NCBI GenBank assembly: GCA_018064905.1
Contig: JAGHUJ010000028.1
Location: 1-33,302, forward strand
DNA: 33,302 bases
Direction of reading: 5' to 3'
Source: Candidatus Treponema equifaecale
GTDB lineage: Bacteria; Spirochaetota; Spirochaetia; Treponematales; Treponemataceae
In this document: in pieces, positions 1 to 8,247 of the stretch
Layout of the letters: each line of letters starts with the position of its first letter
How positions within the stretch are numbered: the first letter of the stretch is position 1
Program-made: the position numbers and the translations under genes
Notes under the pieces: model-generated
What the model was told of the DNA's origin: nothing
Seen by the model: only the letters and a program-made list of their open reading frames with translations
Database searches by the model: none

Positions 1-230
1 GTGAGCGGGTAAAGCTTCTTGCCGGCAGATTTTGGTTCAAAAGAAAAGGAAATCTCACCTTCCCCTGAAATATTTGTAATCGTGGCCACACCTGCAGCTC
101 CGCCAATGATTCCCGCATCAAATGTGTCTCCTTCCTTTTTGTGGAGAACCTTTACAATATGCTGTGCCCTTTCGTCTTTTTTTGGAAGGGAGTGATTTAT
201 TTCCTGTGCTGTAAATAGACAAATGTTCAT
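1..230 (-). CDS. rsmE: 16S rRNA m3U1498 methyltransferase RsmE, N-terminal part
   Basis: The first 230 bases, read on the minus strand from an ATG at 230, encode about 76 residues that run off the window edge. They contain RAQHIVKVLHKKEGDTF followed by a Gly/Ala-rich strand, which resembles the PUA-like N-terminal domain of RsmE. RsmE methylates U1498 of 16S rRNA in the assembled 30S subunit using SAM. The methyltransferase domain lies outside the window. There is no Shine-Dalgarno sequence. A TATAAT on the minus strand (238-243) ends seven bases before the ATG, so the mRNA is probably leaderless. Identification is from the N-terminal domain only. Confidence 0.72.
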   Translation of the reverse strand, partial: MNICLFTAQEINHSLPKKDERAQHIVKVLHKKEGDTFDAGIIGGAAGVATITNISGEGEISFSFEPKSAGKKLYPL

Positions 231-283
231 GTAGTGAATTATATAGAAAATTGAATTATAATAGTAGGGTATGATGAAAATCT

Positions 284-375
284 GCTCCACGGACGGAGCA
301 AAAAAGAAAAAGAATTTTGCAAGTTTTCGATTTGAAAACTTGTCAGCAACAGGAGGTTGCGACCTCACGCAGGAG
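284..375 (+). promoter_or_regulatory. Hairpin-rich leader of the metallopeptidase operon
   Basis: A plus-strand TATAAT at 257-262 could start a leader of about 115 bases. It contains three stem-loops in series: TGCTCC/GGAGCA (284-299), CAAGTTTTC/GAAAACTTG with a five-base loop (320-342), and GCAAC/GTTGC (346-360), whose loop holds AGGAG. An alternative stem GAGGT/ACCTC (353-366) excludes the third one. The SD used by the gene is the second AGGAG at 371-375. The pairing is seen in the sequence. A role in translation control, or simply a repeat element, is inference. Confidence 0.4.
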
Positions 376-383
376 ATTTTTTT

Positions 384-2096
384 ATGAAAAGACATTCAAT
401 TTTTTTGACCATATCGATTTTATCAGCAATATTTTTTTGCAGCTGTGAATTTTTGGATGGGTTGTTTGGATTGGAAGAGGATGCCACAATTCACGAAGTA
501 TATTCGTATGAAACTTCTGTAAGCCTTAAAGAACTTCCAAAGGGCTCAACAGTCTACCTTGCAAAAATCAATCCAAGCAATCGTGATATATCAGACTCCA
601 ACACTCGAAGAGTTGAAAGCTTTACTGGTGATGCAAGAAGCATTGTTCCCGCTACCTCTTCTGAAATAACAAAATTCAACACAACAGAAAGCTTTACAGA
701 TGCGAACACTTGGGAATATAAAATTCACAATTATCCAAGATTTGAAAATGCCCAAATAGTGAAAAAAACACCTTCTGCTCGCTCAGCAGCTAGAACTGCT
801 GGATTTCCAGCATATCAAATTGGAACTCCAAAAGAACTGAACATTGAAACATCTTCCGGAAGCTACACTGGCAGAACTGCATATTTGCGTGCAGCAGGAA
901 CTTATTGCTATGTCTGGGTTGTTGACGGATATTTTACAAGCAATGCAAGCGGAAACAAGATTGATGCAAAAATTGCACAGAACTTTGCCAATAAATTTGA
1001 TGAAATGTACCCACTCATTACAAATATATACGGAAATGAATCAGACTATCTTTACGAAATTTCCTATGATGAAAAAGGAAATCAGATTATATCACTAGAA
1101 GATATAGAAGAAAATTCTGATACTGGAAACATGATAAATATCGTAATCTGTGATATTCCTGGCGATACAATTCTGGGAGAATTCAGTTCCAAGGATTACT
1201 ATTTTTCTTTTGATGAGTTGACTGGCAATGATGCGGCTATCAACTATTCAAATTGGGGAAAATATTTTTATATAGATGCTTATTCTGCTGTAAATAAATA
1301 TAACGAATCCATTTCAACATTGGCCCACGAATTTCAGCACATGATTTCTTTTTATCAGAAAAATACTAGATTTTATGAACAGGAAAACAATACTGCAAAT
1401 CCTATAGATACAAACCTTGATGAAATGCTCAGCATGCTTTGCGAGGACATGATGCAGTCCTATCTTAGAATTTCAGACAAAGAATCTCCTAAAGGCAGAC
1501 TTCAGTGGTTCAATGCAGCCTACTATAAGTCAGGTATAAGACAATTTAATAATACTGACCAAGACAGCAGATCTGCATCATATTCAAACGCATATGCTTT
1601 TGGAGCCTGGCTTTGTAGAGAATATGGCGGAGCATCCCTTGTTCAGCGAATAATGAGGAATAACTACACAGACAATAAGGCTATCACAATGGCGACAAAT
1701 ATTGATATGGACACATTGATTTTGCAGTTCATGCAGGCAATCACTGGCAGTGAACGCTATACCTTAAATAAGGCAGCGTCAAAATTAGTTAGCTACAAAA
1801 ATTACAATTATCCTATGAATGCAATCGATTTGTTCAGTGACACAAAAATTAACAACAAATATCTATATGCAATAAACGGTTCATCAATATTCAGATCAAA
1901 TGAGTCGTCTTTTTATTCTGAGTATAACGGTTTTGGACCTATGCTTTTTAACAAAAACACTGCACTTGAGCTTAAACAAATGTACGGATTTTCTATCCAC
2001 GGAATTGCAAAAATAACTGAAGATGATGGAAAAATTACTGTAAACTTTGGTGGAAATGGTTCCAAAGACCTCAAAATGTATCTGATTGTACAGTAA
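384..2096 (+). CDS. M30-like zinc metallopeptidase lipoprotein (first paralogue)
   Basis: The predicted product is a 570-residue surface or periplasmic lipoprotein with protease activity. The start at 384 is chosen because AGGAG lies at 371-375 and the protein then begins with a basic, hydrophobic signal peptide ending FFCSC (Cys19 or Cys21 as lipidated residue). The zinc motif HEFQH is at residues 315-319, and a downstream DEMLSMLCED segment could supply the third, acidic ligand. HExxH followed by M resembles peptidase family M30 (hyicolysin-like). The substrate is unknown. It shares many blocks with the next gene, for example GTYCYVWVVDGY, so the two are tandem paralogues in one operon (36-base gap). 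Peptidase assignment is good; the exact family is less certain. Confidence 0.78.
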   Translation: MKRHSIFLTISILSAIFFCSCEFLDGLFGLEEDATIHEVYSYETSVSLKELPKGSTVYLAKINPSNRDISDSNTRRVESFTGDARSIVPATSSEITKFNTTESFTDANTWEYKIHNYPRFENAQIVKKTPSARSAARTAGFPAYQIGTPKELNIETSSGSYTGRTAYLRAAGTYCYVWVVDGYFTSNASGNKIDAKIAQNFANKFDEMYPLITNIYGNESDYLYEISYDEKGNQIISLEDIEENSDTGNMINIVICDIPGDTILGEFSSKDYYFSFDELTGNDAAINYSNWGKYFYIDAYSAVNKYNESISTLAHEFQHMISFYQKNTRFYEQENNTANPIDTNLDEMLSMLCEDMMQSYLRISDKESPKGRLQWFNAAYYKSGIRQFNNTDQDSRSASYSNAYAFGAWLCREYGGASLVQRIMRNNYTDNKAITMATNIDMDTLILQFMQAITGSERYTLNKAASKLVSYKNYNYPMNAIDLFSDTKINNKYLYAINGSSIFRSNESSFYSEYNGFGPMLFNKNTALELKQMYGFSIHGIAKITEDDGKITVNFGGNGSKDLKMYLIVQ

Positions 2097-2132
2097 GTTG
2101 TTTATTTCGTGATTCGAATTAAGGGAAAAATT

Positions 2133-3902
2133 ATGAAAAAAAATAAAATTACCGTGATAGCCATATCTTTGCTGGGATTTTTGCTTGCCGGTTGTGTGCA
2201 ATTTTTGGAATTTTTGGAAAGTTCTGGAGGGTTAAAGGCTTATCAAACCAAATACGCAACCATCACAAAAACCTGGGACTACAAGGAGTCACCAATATTT
2301 GAAATTGACGACGATGTGAAGACTGTAAACATTTCAAATCTTCCAAGAGGGAAACACCTGTACTACGCAAAGGTGAATCCAACCCAGTTCAGCTTTAATT
2401 TTGAAGATACCAGATTTGTCACAACCAATAGCGGAAGGGCCGTTACAACTTCAGATGATTTTGCACCGATTGAGGATCTGAACATTCGGAATGAAGAAGC
2501 AGACCTAGAAAATCATTTGAAGCATTATCAGATTCCAGAAATCAATAGAAGTTCCTGTAGAGCTGTATTGACTCCAAACGAAAGTCCAACCGACACCTAT
2601 CCTAACCAAAAAATAGATTATAAAGAAGGTTCAAGAGAATACTTCTGGATCAATGACGAAAAAAATGACAAGGCTCAAAATAAAAGGCCTGCAACTCTGC
2701 AGAAAATCGGAACTTACTGTTATGTATGGGTTGTTGATGGCTACTACAGCTCAAATTACTATAAAACAGAAAATCAGGTTTCTAAAACTGATGTAGAAGC
2801 AATTCAGCAGGCTTTTGATACAATGTATCCATATATAACCCATGTTTTTGGAAATGAGTTCAACTATCTTGTGAACGATACTTATTATGGAACAATATTC
2901 AACAGCATGAATTTTGCCTCAAAAACCGGTAACAAAATCAACATAATCGTCTTTGACATAAACGGTGACTATACAAGTACCAACACCGGATCTGTTATGG
3001 GTTATTGTGCAACCAAGGATTTTTACTCAGTCAAAAATGTGGAGTCATCAAATGAAGGAAAATGTTTCTATCTTGATTCTGCATACGTAAAAACCGGTGA
3101 GTTCAAGTCTACATTGCCCCACGAATTTCAGCACATGCTGATGTTCTCTCAGAAAATCTTCAATCCCTTAAAAAAAGGATTCAAAAGACAGGTACCAAGC
3201 ACATCTTATAGCGAAATGCTTGCAATGCTGGCAGAAGATATGCTGCAGGAAAAACTTGAAATACCTGATGCAAAAAGTCCAAAGCAGCGTTTGGCTCAAT
3301 TTGTTCTAAATTATCCCGCTTCTGGAATAAATGAATACAATCAGGGATATCCTTCTATTTCATACGCTAATTTCTATGCCTTTGGTTCATGGCTGGCCAG
3401 ACAATATGGTGGAGCAGAACTAATTAAAGAAATGACGCAGAATGAGTGCAATGATTTGCATTCGATAACAGCTGCCGTCAACAAATTGAACCCAACAAAT
3501 TTTACATTTGATGAACTTTTTCAACAATTTCTTTTGGCACTGTTGAGAAATTCAAAATATACTCATAATCAGGATGCAAATACAAATATTTCTTATGGAA
3601 TTGAAAACTACACATTCCCAATGAAAGCAATCGATTTGTTTGAAACCAGGACATATCAAACTGCTTTGAACGATCCTGCAAACTATACAACTTTGTCGCA
3701 AAATGTCTATGCAGATTATGGCTGGAAAGGACCTGTTATATTCAAGAATCGGACAGGTACGAAAATTCTGCGACCAAATTATGGAATTACCCTGCACGGA
3801 ATTGCAAAAACAGACTCCCTTCGAGATTTTAATGGAAAGGCGACAATAGATTTTTCTGCAGAAGGTGCGGTAGGCCTTAAAATTTATCTTATAGTTCAAT
3901 AG
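2133..3902 (+). CDS. M30-like zinc metallopeptidase lipoprotein (second paralogue)
   Basis: This 589-residue lipoprotein is paralogous to the preceding one. The ATG at 2133 follows AAGGGA and opens a textbook signal peptide with lipobox LAGC (Cys21). The longer reading from 2109 would put charged residues in front of the signal and is not favoured. HEFQH is at residues 330-334, followed by SEMLAMLAEDMLQ, matching the acidic segment of the first copy. The two proteins differ mainly in their N-terminal 150 residues and agree through GTYCYVWVVDGYY and the metal site. It lies in the same operon as its paralogue and the small exported protein that follows, with SD AAGGAGG just after its stop. It is predicted to be anchored in the envelope and to act on an unknown protein substrate. 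Confidence 0.78.
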   Translation: MKKNKITVIAISLLGFLLAGCVQFLEFLESSGGLKAYQTKYATITKTWDYKESPIFEIDDDVKTVNISNLPRGKHLYYAKVNPTQFSFNFEDTRFVTTNSGRAVTTSDDFAPIEDLNIRNEEADLENHLKHYQIPEINRSSCRAVLTPNESPTDTYPNQKIDYKEGSREYFWINDEKNDKAQNKRPATLQKIGTYCYVWVVDGYYSSNYYKTENQVSKTDVEAIQQAFDTMYPYITHVFGNEFNYLVNDTYYGTIFNSMNFASKTGNKINIIVFDINGDYTSTNTGSVMGYCATKDFYSVKNVESSNEGKCFYLDSAYVKTGEFKSTLPHEFQHMLMFSQKIFNPLKKGFKRQVPSTSYSEMLAMLAEDMLQEKLEIPDAKSPKQRLAQFVLNYPASGINEYNQGYPSISYANFYAFGSWLARQYGGAELIKEMTQNECNDLHSITAAVNKLNPTNFTFDELFQQFLLALLRNSKYTHNQDANTNISYGIENYTFPMKAIDLFETRTYQTALNDPANYTTLSQNVYADYGWKGPVIFKNRTGTKILRPNYGITLHGIAKTDSLRDFNGKATIDFSAEGAVGLKIYLIVQ

Positions 3903-3917
3903 AAGGAGGATTTTATT

Positions 3918-4241
3918 ATGAAAAGATTTGCTTTGGCTTCATTTTTATTTGCTTTGATTTGTGGATTCGCATTCGGCTATGGAAAAGCTCCTGCAACTGT
4001 TGTGGGTCACATAAATTTCTACGGAAACGCTCCTGTTGAATTTCCTGGAATCGTTACCGTTGATGGTCAAACTTATGGCTTAAAAATTGCCGAAGGTTCT
4101 GCCTTTACTTTAAAAGAAATAAGCTCCCACCAGGGGGAGCTTCTGGAACTGACAGGTGAAATAGAAAATCCCAAAGGCCCTGCTTACCAGCGCCTGAAGG
4201 ACGGTTTTTTCATCGTGTCAGAATGGAAGGTTCTGAAGTAG
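3918..4241 (+). CDS. Small exported protein of unknown function
   Basis: This 107-residue protein begins with an apparent Sec signal peptide (MKRFALASFLFALICGFAFG), leaving a mature domain of about 87 residues. That domain is rich in Gly, Val and Thr and looks like an all-beta fold. An OB-like barrel is possible, but no family was recognised. A strong SD (AAGGAGG, 3903-3909) sits 8 bases before the ATG and directly abuts the stop of the upstream metallopeptidase, so it is translated from the same transcript. Its position as third gene after two secreted proteases suggests an envelope role, perhaps as inhibitor, chaperone or ligand-binding partner. That is inference from context only. Confidence 0.65.
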   Translation: MKRFALASFLFALICGFAFGYGKAPATVVGHINFYGNAPVEFPGIVTVDGQTYGLKIAEGSAFTLKEISSHQGELLELTGEIENPKGPAYQRLKDGFFIVSEWKVLK

Positions 4242-4243
4242 TT

Positions 4244-4335
4244 CTGCCAGGGATAGTAAGGGCGCCGAAGGCGTTGCGAAGCAATGAAGGCGAAAGCCGG
4301 AACCCTGAATAGCCCGACCCGCTTGCGGGTGGCAG
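4244..4335. repeat. Multi-hairpin intergenic element between convergent genes
   Basis: This 92-base GC-rich element fills the gap between convergent genes. CTGCC at its left end pairs with GGCAG at its right end. Inside are TTGC-gaa-GCAA, GGC-gaaa-GCC and ACCCGC-tt-GCGGGT hairpins. No T-tract follows, so it is not a standard intrinsic terminator, although such structure could stop transcription or protect 3' ends. Its base composition differs from the flanking genes, which suggests a REP-like dispersed element. Confidence 0.45.
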
Positions 4336-4336
4336 C

Positions 4337-5188
4337 CTATTCCTTATTTTCTGAATTTCCAAGCTGTTCACTCAGATTGTTCAGATATTCGCGGTTTAAG
4401 TCCTCGTGATTTTTGAGCATTGCGTATGGAACACCATAAGCTTTCTCCACATCATCACGGTTCAGAACTTCATCCGGTGTTCCCAATGACATATCACGGT
4501 TAGGGAAGAAGAGCAGAACTGTATCTGCATATTTTTTTGTGAGATCCAGTTCATGCATTGAAATATAGATTGTTGTGCCAGTCTTGTGAACAAATTCCTT
4601 TAAATATGAAAGAGCGTTTTCCTTTTGCTTTTGTTCCATTGCAAAAAGCGGCTCATCCATGAATACAGATGCGCTTCCGTAGAGAATTGAAAAGGCGAGA
4701 AGAACGCGCTGAATTTCACCCTTGCTCAAATGAGTAAGTCCACGGTTCAAGACATTTTTAAGTTCAAAAACATCTATTACTTCTGAAAGCAAATCATTTT
4801 CTGAACGGATTCCTTTTGCAGAACCCTTTAAATTTCCGTTGGCATAAACAAATGAAAGCAGCTGGTCCACAGTGTCCTCTGTTTCAAATTCCATGTTCTG
4901 ATAAATCATTGAGGCCAGGAGATTCTTCTGCTCTTCTGGAAGTTCTGCGGGATTCTGATCCAAAAGTGTAACTGATCCACTTTCTGGTTTAAGACGGCCG
5001 GCACACAGCAGCATAAGTGTAGATTTTCCGCAGCCGTTCTGACCTACAAAGCTTACAAAGCCTGATGGAAGCTCAGCAGAAAAATGTTCAAACACCGGAG
5101 AAGGTACAATCTGCTCTCCGTTCTCATCAATATCGCCCTCAACCGGCGGATAAGTAAATGTCACATCATTTAATTTAAGAAAACTCAT
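4337..5188 (-). CDS. ABC transporter ATP-binding protein
   Basis: This is a 283-residue single ABC ATPase. It shows Walker A GxxxxGKST at residues 49-57, signature LSKGE at 154-158, Walker B VFMDEP at 175-180 and a switch His at 212. An acidic insert at residues 17-30 is unusual. The D-loop region reads LFAMEQ rather than the usual SALD, a departure from canonical transporters. No permease or binding protein is nearby, so the partner and substrate are unknown. It could serve a transporter encoded elsewhere or a non-transport role. A TTCAAA-N17-TATTAT promoter ends six bases before the ATG, with no SD, implying a leaderless mRNA. It is convergent with the metallopeptidase operon. Confidence 0.82.
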   Translation of the reverse strand: MSFLKLNDVTFTYPPVEGDIDENGEQIVPSPVFEHFSAELPSGFVSFVGQNGCGKSTLMLLCAGRLKPESGSVTLLDQNPAELPEEQKNLLASMIYQNMEFETEDTVDQLLSFVYANGNLKGSAKGIRSENDLLSEVIDVFELKNVLNRGLTHLSKGEIQRVLLAFSILYGSASVFMDEPLFAMEQKQKENALSYLKEFVHKTGTTIYISMHELDLTKKYADTVLLFFPNRDMSLGTPDEVLNRDDVEKAYGVPYAMLKNHEDLNREYLNNLSEQLGNSENKE

Positions 5189-5194
5189 GCTTTT

Positions 5195-5223
5195 ATAATA
5201 GTAGAAATTTTGAAGGTTTTGAA
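5195..5223 (-). promoter_or_regulatory. Promoter of the ABC ATPase gene (leaderless type)
   Basis: On the minus strand TTCAAA (5218-5223) and TATTAT (5195-5200) are separated by 17 bases. The -10 box ends six bases before the ATG, so transcription should begin at or within a base of the start codon. Confidence 0.5.
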
Positions 5224-5250
5224 GTGGGTGACTATCTTCTTTTTTATCCG

Positions 5251-5279
5251 TTGTAAATTCCCATTTTTTCCATTATTCT
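5251..5279 (+). promoter_or_regulatory. Promoter of dnaX-ybaB-recR (leaderless type)
   Basis: TTGTAA (5251-5256) and TATTCT (5274-5279) are separated by exactly 17 bases. Only seven bases lie between the -10 box and the dnaX ATG at 5287, and no SD is present, so the predicted transcript starts at the initiation codon. Confidence 0.55.
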
Positions 5280-5286
5280 ATTCAAT

Positions 5287-7311
5287 ATGTCATACGAAGT
5301 AACTGCAACCCGCCGACGTCCTCAGGCTTTTGAAGCTTTGGCTGGACAAGAATTTGTTGCTGAAACACTTAAAAATTCAATTCAGTCAGAAAAAATTGCA
5401 CATGCCTATCTTTTCTCTGGCCCTCGTGGTTGTGGTAAGACTTCCACTGCCCGCATTCTTGCTAAGGCTCTCAACTGTGCAGAAGGTCCTACTGCCACAC
5501 CTTGTGGAAAGTGTCAGCAGTGTCTTGAAATTACAAAAGGCCAGAGCACTGATGTAATTGAAATCGACGGTGCTTCAAATACTTCTGTAAATGATATTCG
5601 TCAGATCAAGGATGAGGTTTTGTTTCCGCCACAGAGCTCACGTTACAAAATCTACATCATTGATGAAGTCCACATGCTCTCAACCTCGGCCTTTAATGCT
5701 TTGCTTAAAACTATTGAAGAGCCGCCTCCATACGTTATTTTCATTTTTGCTACTACTGAACTTCACAAGGTTCCGGCTACCATTAAATCACGCTGCCAGC
5801 AGTTCAACTTCCGTCTTGTTCCTATTGAAACTGTAAAGGAACAGCTTGCCCAGGCTGCTGCAGAAATCGGTATTCAGGCTGAAGATGAGGCTCTTTATTG
5901 GGTTGCCAGAGAATCAACTGGTTCCATGCGTGATGCCTACACTCTTTTTGATCAGGTTGCAGCATTCAGTGGCGATAAAATCACTTATGAAAAAATCCGA
6001 GACAAGCTTGGTCTTGTTGGTGTTGAGCGGCTCAATGCAATTTTTGAAGATTGTGCTCAGAACAAGTCTCAGGATGCACTTTTAAAAATTGATGAATTTT
6101 TGCAGAACGGTATTTCAATCGAACAGTTCATTTCAAACTGTACTGATTACCTTCGTTCGCTGCTTTTGATTCGTGCCGGCATTACTAAAGAAGCTCTTCT
6201 TGGAAATGCCCGTGAACGTTTTTCTGAAATTGTTCTCAAAGCATGGAATCCTATTCAGCTGGAACGAGCTCTTTCAATTCTGTTGCAGCTTTTCCGTGAC
6301 ATCCGCTATTCACTTTCTCCACGCTACGAACTGGAACTGGCCTTTTCAAGATTAAGCTGGCTCAGTGAATATGTTTCTCCTTCAGAAGTAAAAAAGGCTC
6401 TGGATGAAGCCAAGGCTCTTTTACTGGGAAACGCATCGGCTCAGGTTGTAAAAACTGCACCACAACCAGCACAAGTTCAGACCCCTGCGGCAAATCCAGT
6501 GGCACCAGCTCAAGTTGTTCAAAGTGCGGCTGTCCAGAATGTTCAGCAGATTCAGAATGTCCAGCCGGTTCAGAACGGATCTGTTCAGAATGCGCCTAGA
6601 AATATTTTTGCACAGGCTGCATCTTCAACTTCAGCACAACCTGCACAATCTGCACCTGTTCAGAACGCGCCAAAAGCAATTCCAACCTTCAGCGCATTGG
6701 CAGGAATGCAGTCAGCGGCTCCAACTGATTTTTCTAATCAACCGCCGGTTTCAGATCCGGAAATGGACGAAAATTTTGCTCCACCTGATCCAACACCTCA
6801 GGACCTGCCACCACAATCTTTTAGCAATGGCGGAGCTGTACCGCCTGAACAAACAGAAGCAGACGGAACAGACGAACCTGGGGATTTTAGAAGCAGGGTT
6901 TTAAAACAGCTTTCAATTCAGGAGCCTATGCTGGCTGGTTCTCTTTATCAGACTGGTCCCTGGCTACAGAACGGAAATTTGGTCACAACTGTGGTTCAGT
7001 CCACCTATCTGAAGATGCAGTTGGATTCAAACCAGAAAAAGATTTCAGAATTCCTTACAAAATTCTGTGGCCAGCAGACAAATTTTCAGGTAAATCTTCT
7101 GCAGCAGCAAAGGGTGAACCTTGATGAAAACGCACCGGAAGAAGTTAAGCTTCTCTGTTCAATTTTTAAGGGACAGATTGTAGGTCATTCCAAGAAAACT
7201 GATCAGGAAATTGCGGCTGACTCTCAGAAAAAACAGGAAATTGAACAAAATAACGATTCAGAATCACAGGCAGAAGAAATCCAGACTGATGATGCTGAGG
7301 AAAATGAATAA
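5287..7311 (+). CDS. dnaX: DNA polymerase III subunits gamma and tau
   Basis: DnaX is the motor of the clamp loader that puts the beta sliding clamp on DNA; full-length tau also tethers polymerase cores and helicase. In this 674-residue protein Walker A (GPRGCGKT) is at residues 45-52, zinc-binding cysteines at 64, 73, 76 and 79, Walker B DEVH at 126-129 and the SRC arginine-finger motif at 168-170. A Gln/Ala/Pro-rich linker spans roughly 385-530, followed by a C-terminal tau domain and an acidic tail. A candidate -1 frameshift site (6390-6396) would yield a product of about 373 residues ending at domain III. It is the first gene of the classic dnaX-ybaB-recR operon, with ybaB 15 bases downstream. 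Confidence 0.97.
   Translation: MSYEVTATRRRPQAFEALAGQEFVAETLKNSIQSEKIAHAYLFSGPRGCGKTSTARILAKALNCAEGPTATPCGKCQQCLEITKGQSTDVIEIDGASNTSVNDIRQIKDEVLFPPQSSRYKIYIIDEVHMLSTSAFNALLKTIEEPPPYVIFIFATTELHKVPATIKSRCQQFNFRLVPIETVKEQLAQAAAEIGIQAEDEALYWVARESTGSMRDAYTLFDQVAAFSGDKITYEKIRDKLGLVGVERLNAIFEDCAQNKSQDALLKIDEFLQNGISIEQFISNCTDYLRSLLLIRAGITKEALLGNARERFSEIVLKAWNPIQLERALSILLQLFRDIRYSLSPRYELELAFSRLSWLSEYVSPSEVKKALDEAKALLLGNASAQVVKTAPQPAQVQTPAANPVAPAQVVQSAAVQNVQQIQNVQPVQNGSVQNAPRNIFAQAASSTSAQPAQSAPVQNAPKAIPTFSALAGMQSAAPTDFSNQPPVSDPEMDENFAPPDPTPQDLPPQSFSNGGAVPPEQTEADGTDEPGDFRSRVLKQLSIQEPMLAGSLYQTGPWLQNGNLVTTVVQSTYLKMQLDSNQKKISEFLTKFCGQQTNFQVNLLQQQRVNLDENAPEEVKLLCSIFKGQIVGHSKKTDQEIAADSQKKQEIEQNNDSESQAEEIQTDDAEENE
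6390..6407 (+). promoter_or_regulatory. Candidate programmed -1 frameshift site in dnaX
   Basis: The in-frame codons GTA AAA AAG form the heptamer A-AAA-AAG (6390-6396), the same slippery sequence used in Escherichia coli dnaX. After a -1 slip the reading is GGC TCT GGA TGA, stopping at 6405-6407. The shortened protein would have about 373 residues. A weak GGCT/AGCC stem overlaps the start of the downstream region. No strong upstream SD-like stimulator was seen, which lowers confidence. Confidence 0.45.
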
Positions 7312-7326
7312 GCGCAGGAGACATAT

Positions 7327-7638
7327 ATGGCTATCAACCCTTTTGAAATGATGAAGAATCTCAAAAATCTTGAAGGCACAATGAACAATATGAAGGAAGA
7401 ATTGGCAAACATCGTTGAAACTGGTTCTTCCGGCGGAAACATCGTTCAGGTTACTCTTAACGGAAAATTTGAAGTTGTTGATGTAAAACTGGATCCAATT
7501 GCCGTTGATCCAAGAGATGTTCAGATGCTTCAGGATCTTATCAAGGCTGCACATCACGCCGCAATGGATAAGGTTCAGGAAAAAATCAAGGAAAAATCCT
7601 CATCGCTTCTGGGCGGTTTGAACATACCTGGAATGTAA
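7327..7638 (+). CDS. ybaB: YbaB/EbfC nucleoid-associated protein
   Basis: This 103-residue protein has the family's usual size and layout: an N-terminal helix rich in Met, Lys and Asn (NPFEMMKNLKNLEGTMNNMK), a beta core around GNIVQVTLNGKFEVVDVKLD, and a C-terminal helix ending in the typical Gly-rich LLGGLNIPGM tail. YbaB/EbfC proteins form tweezer-like dimers that bind DNA and affect nucleoid organisation. Its position between dnaX and recR is the conserved bacterial arrangement and strongly supports the call. The SD is GCAGGAG at 7312-7319. The gap to recR is nine bases. Confidence 0.95.
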   Translation: MAINPFEMMKNLKNLEGTMNNMKEELANIVETGSSGGNIVQVTLNGKFEVVDVKLDPIAVDPRDVQMLQDLIKAAHHAAMDKVQEKIKEKSSSLLGGLNIPGM

Positions 7639-7647
7639 GATTAAAAT

Positions 7648-8238
7648 ATGACTGCTATTGATGAACTTACGGATTCTTTTTCACGGCTGCCGGGCATTGG
7701 AAAAAAATCTGCAGGAAGACTTGTAAACTATATTCTCAAAGCTGATTCAACCTGGGTAAAGCGATTTGCAAACCAGCTGGCAACTCTTCAGGAAAAAATC
7801 CACGCCTGCTCAATCTGCGGTGCCTGGACTGAATCTGACCCTTGTCCAATCTGTTCAAATTCTCTGCGTGACCAGAGTTTGCTTTGCGTTGTGGAGCAGC
7901 CTCAGGACGTGAACACAATTGAAAGCTCCCACGAATTTTCTGGACTTTTTCATGTTTTGGGTGGAGTTATTGCTCCCCTTGAAGGAATTGGTCCTGACCA
8001 GCTTAGAATTGCACAGCTTCTGGAGAGAGTCCGAAACGGTCAGATTAAAGAAGTGATTTTGGCCACAAATCCAACGGTGGAAGGTGACACTACGGCCCTT
8101 TACATTCAGCGTTTGCTTTCAGAATTTCAGGAAGTTACAGTAACTCGGCTTGCTTCCGGGCTTCCTGTTGGCGGTGACCTGGAATATGCTGACCGTCTCA
8201 CACTGGCCAGATCTTTGCGGGGACGAATGAAATTTTAA
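7648..8238 (+). CDS. recR: Recombination mediator RecR
   Basis: RecR works with RecO and RecF to load RecA at gaps during recombinational repair. The 196-residue protein has an N-terminal helix-hairpin-helix (SRLPGIGKKSAGRL), a four-cysteine zinc finger (Cys54, Cys57, Cys66, Cys69), then a Toprim domain beginning LLCVVEQPQD and a C-terminal VGGDLEYADRLTLARSLRGR segment. Length and domain order match the family. It ends the dnaX operon. No clear SD precedes the ATG, so translational coupling to ybaB nine bases upstream is likely. It is convergent with the next gene, with nine bases between stops and no terminator visible. Confidence 0.97.
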   Translation: MTAIDELTDSFSRLPGIGKKSAGRLVNYILKADSTWVKRFANQLATLQEKIHACSICGAWTESDPCPICSNSLRDQSLLCVVEQPQDVNTIESSHEFSGLFHVLGGVIAPLEGIGPDQLRIAQLLERVRNGQIKEVILATNPTVEGDTTALYIQRLLSEFQEVTVTRLASGLPVGGDLEYADRLTLARSLRGRMKF

Positions 8239-8247
8239 CAGATTTTT

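Noticed and set aside
844-1098. Open frame of 84 codons inside the first metallopeptidase gene
   Set aside because: It is a different-frame shadow of a well-supported gene, with no SD and no recognisable protein.
4244-4335. tRNA or other known structured RNA
   Set aside because: No anticodon arm, T-loop or acceptor pattern was found. The hairpins are serial, not cloverleaf.
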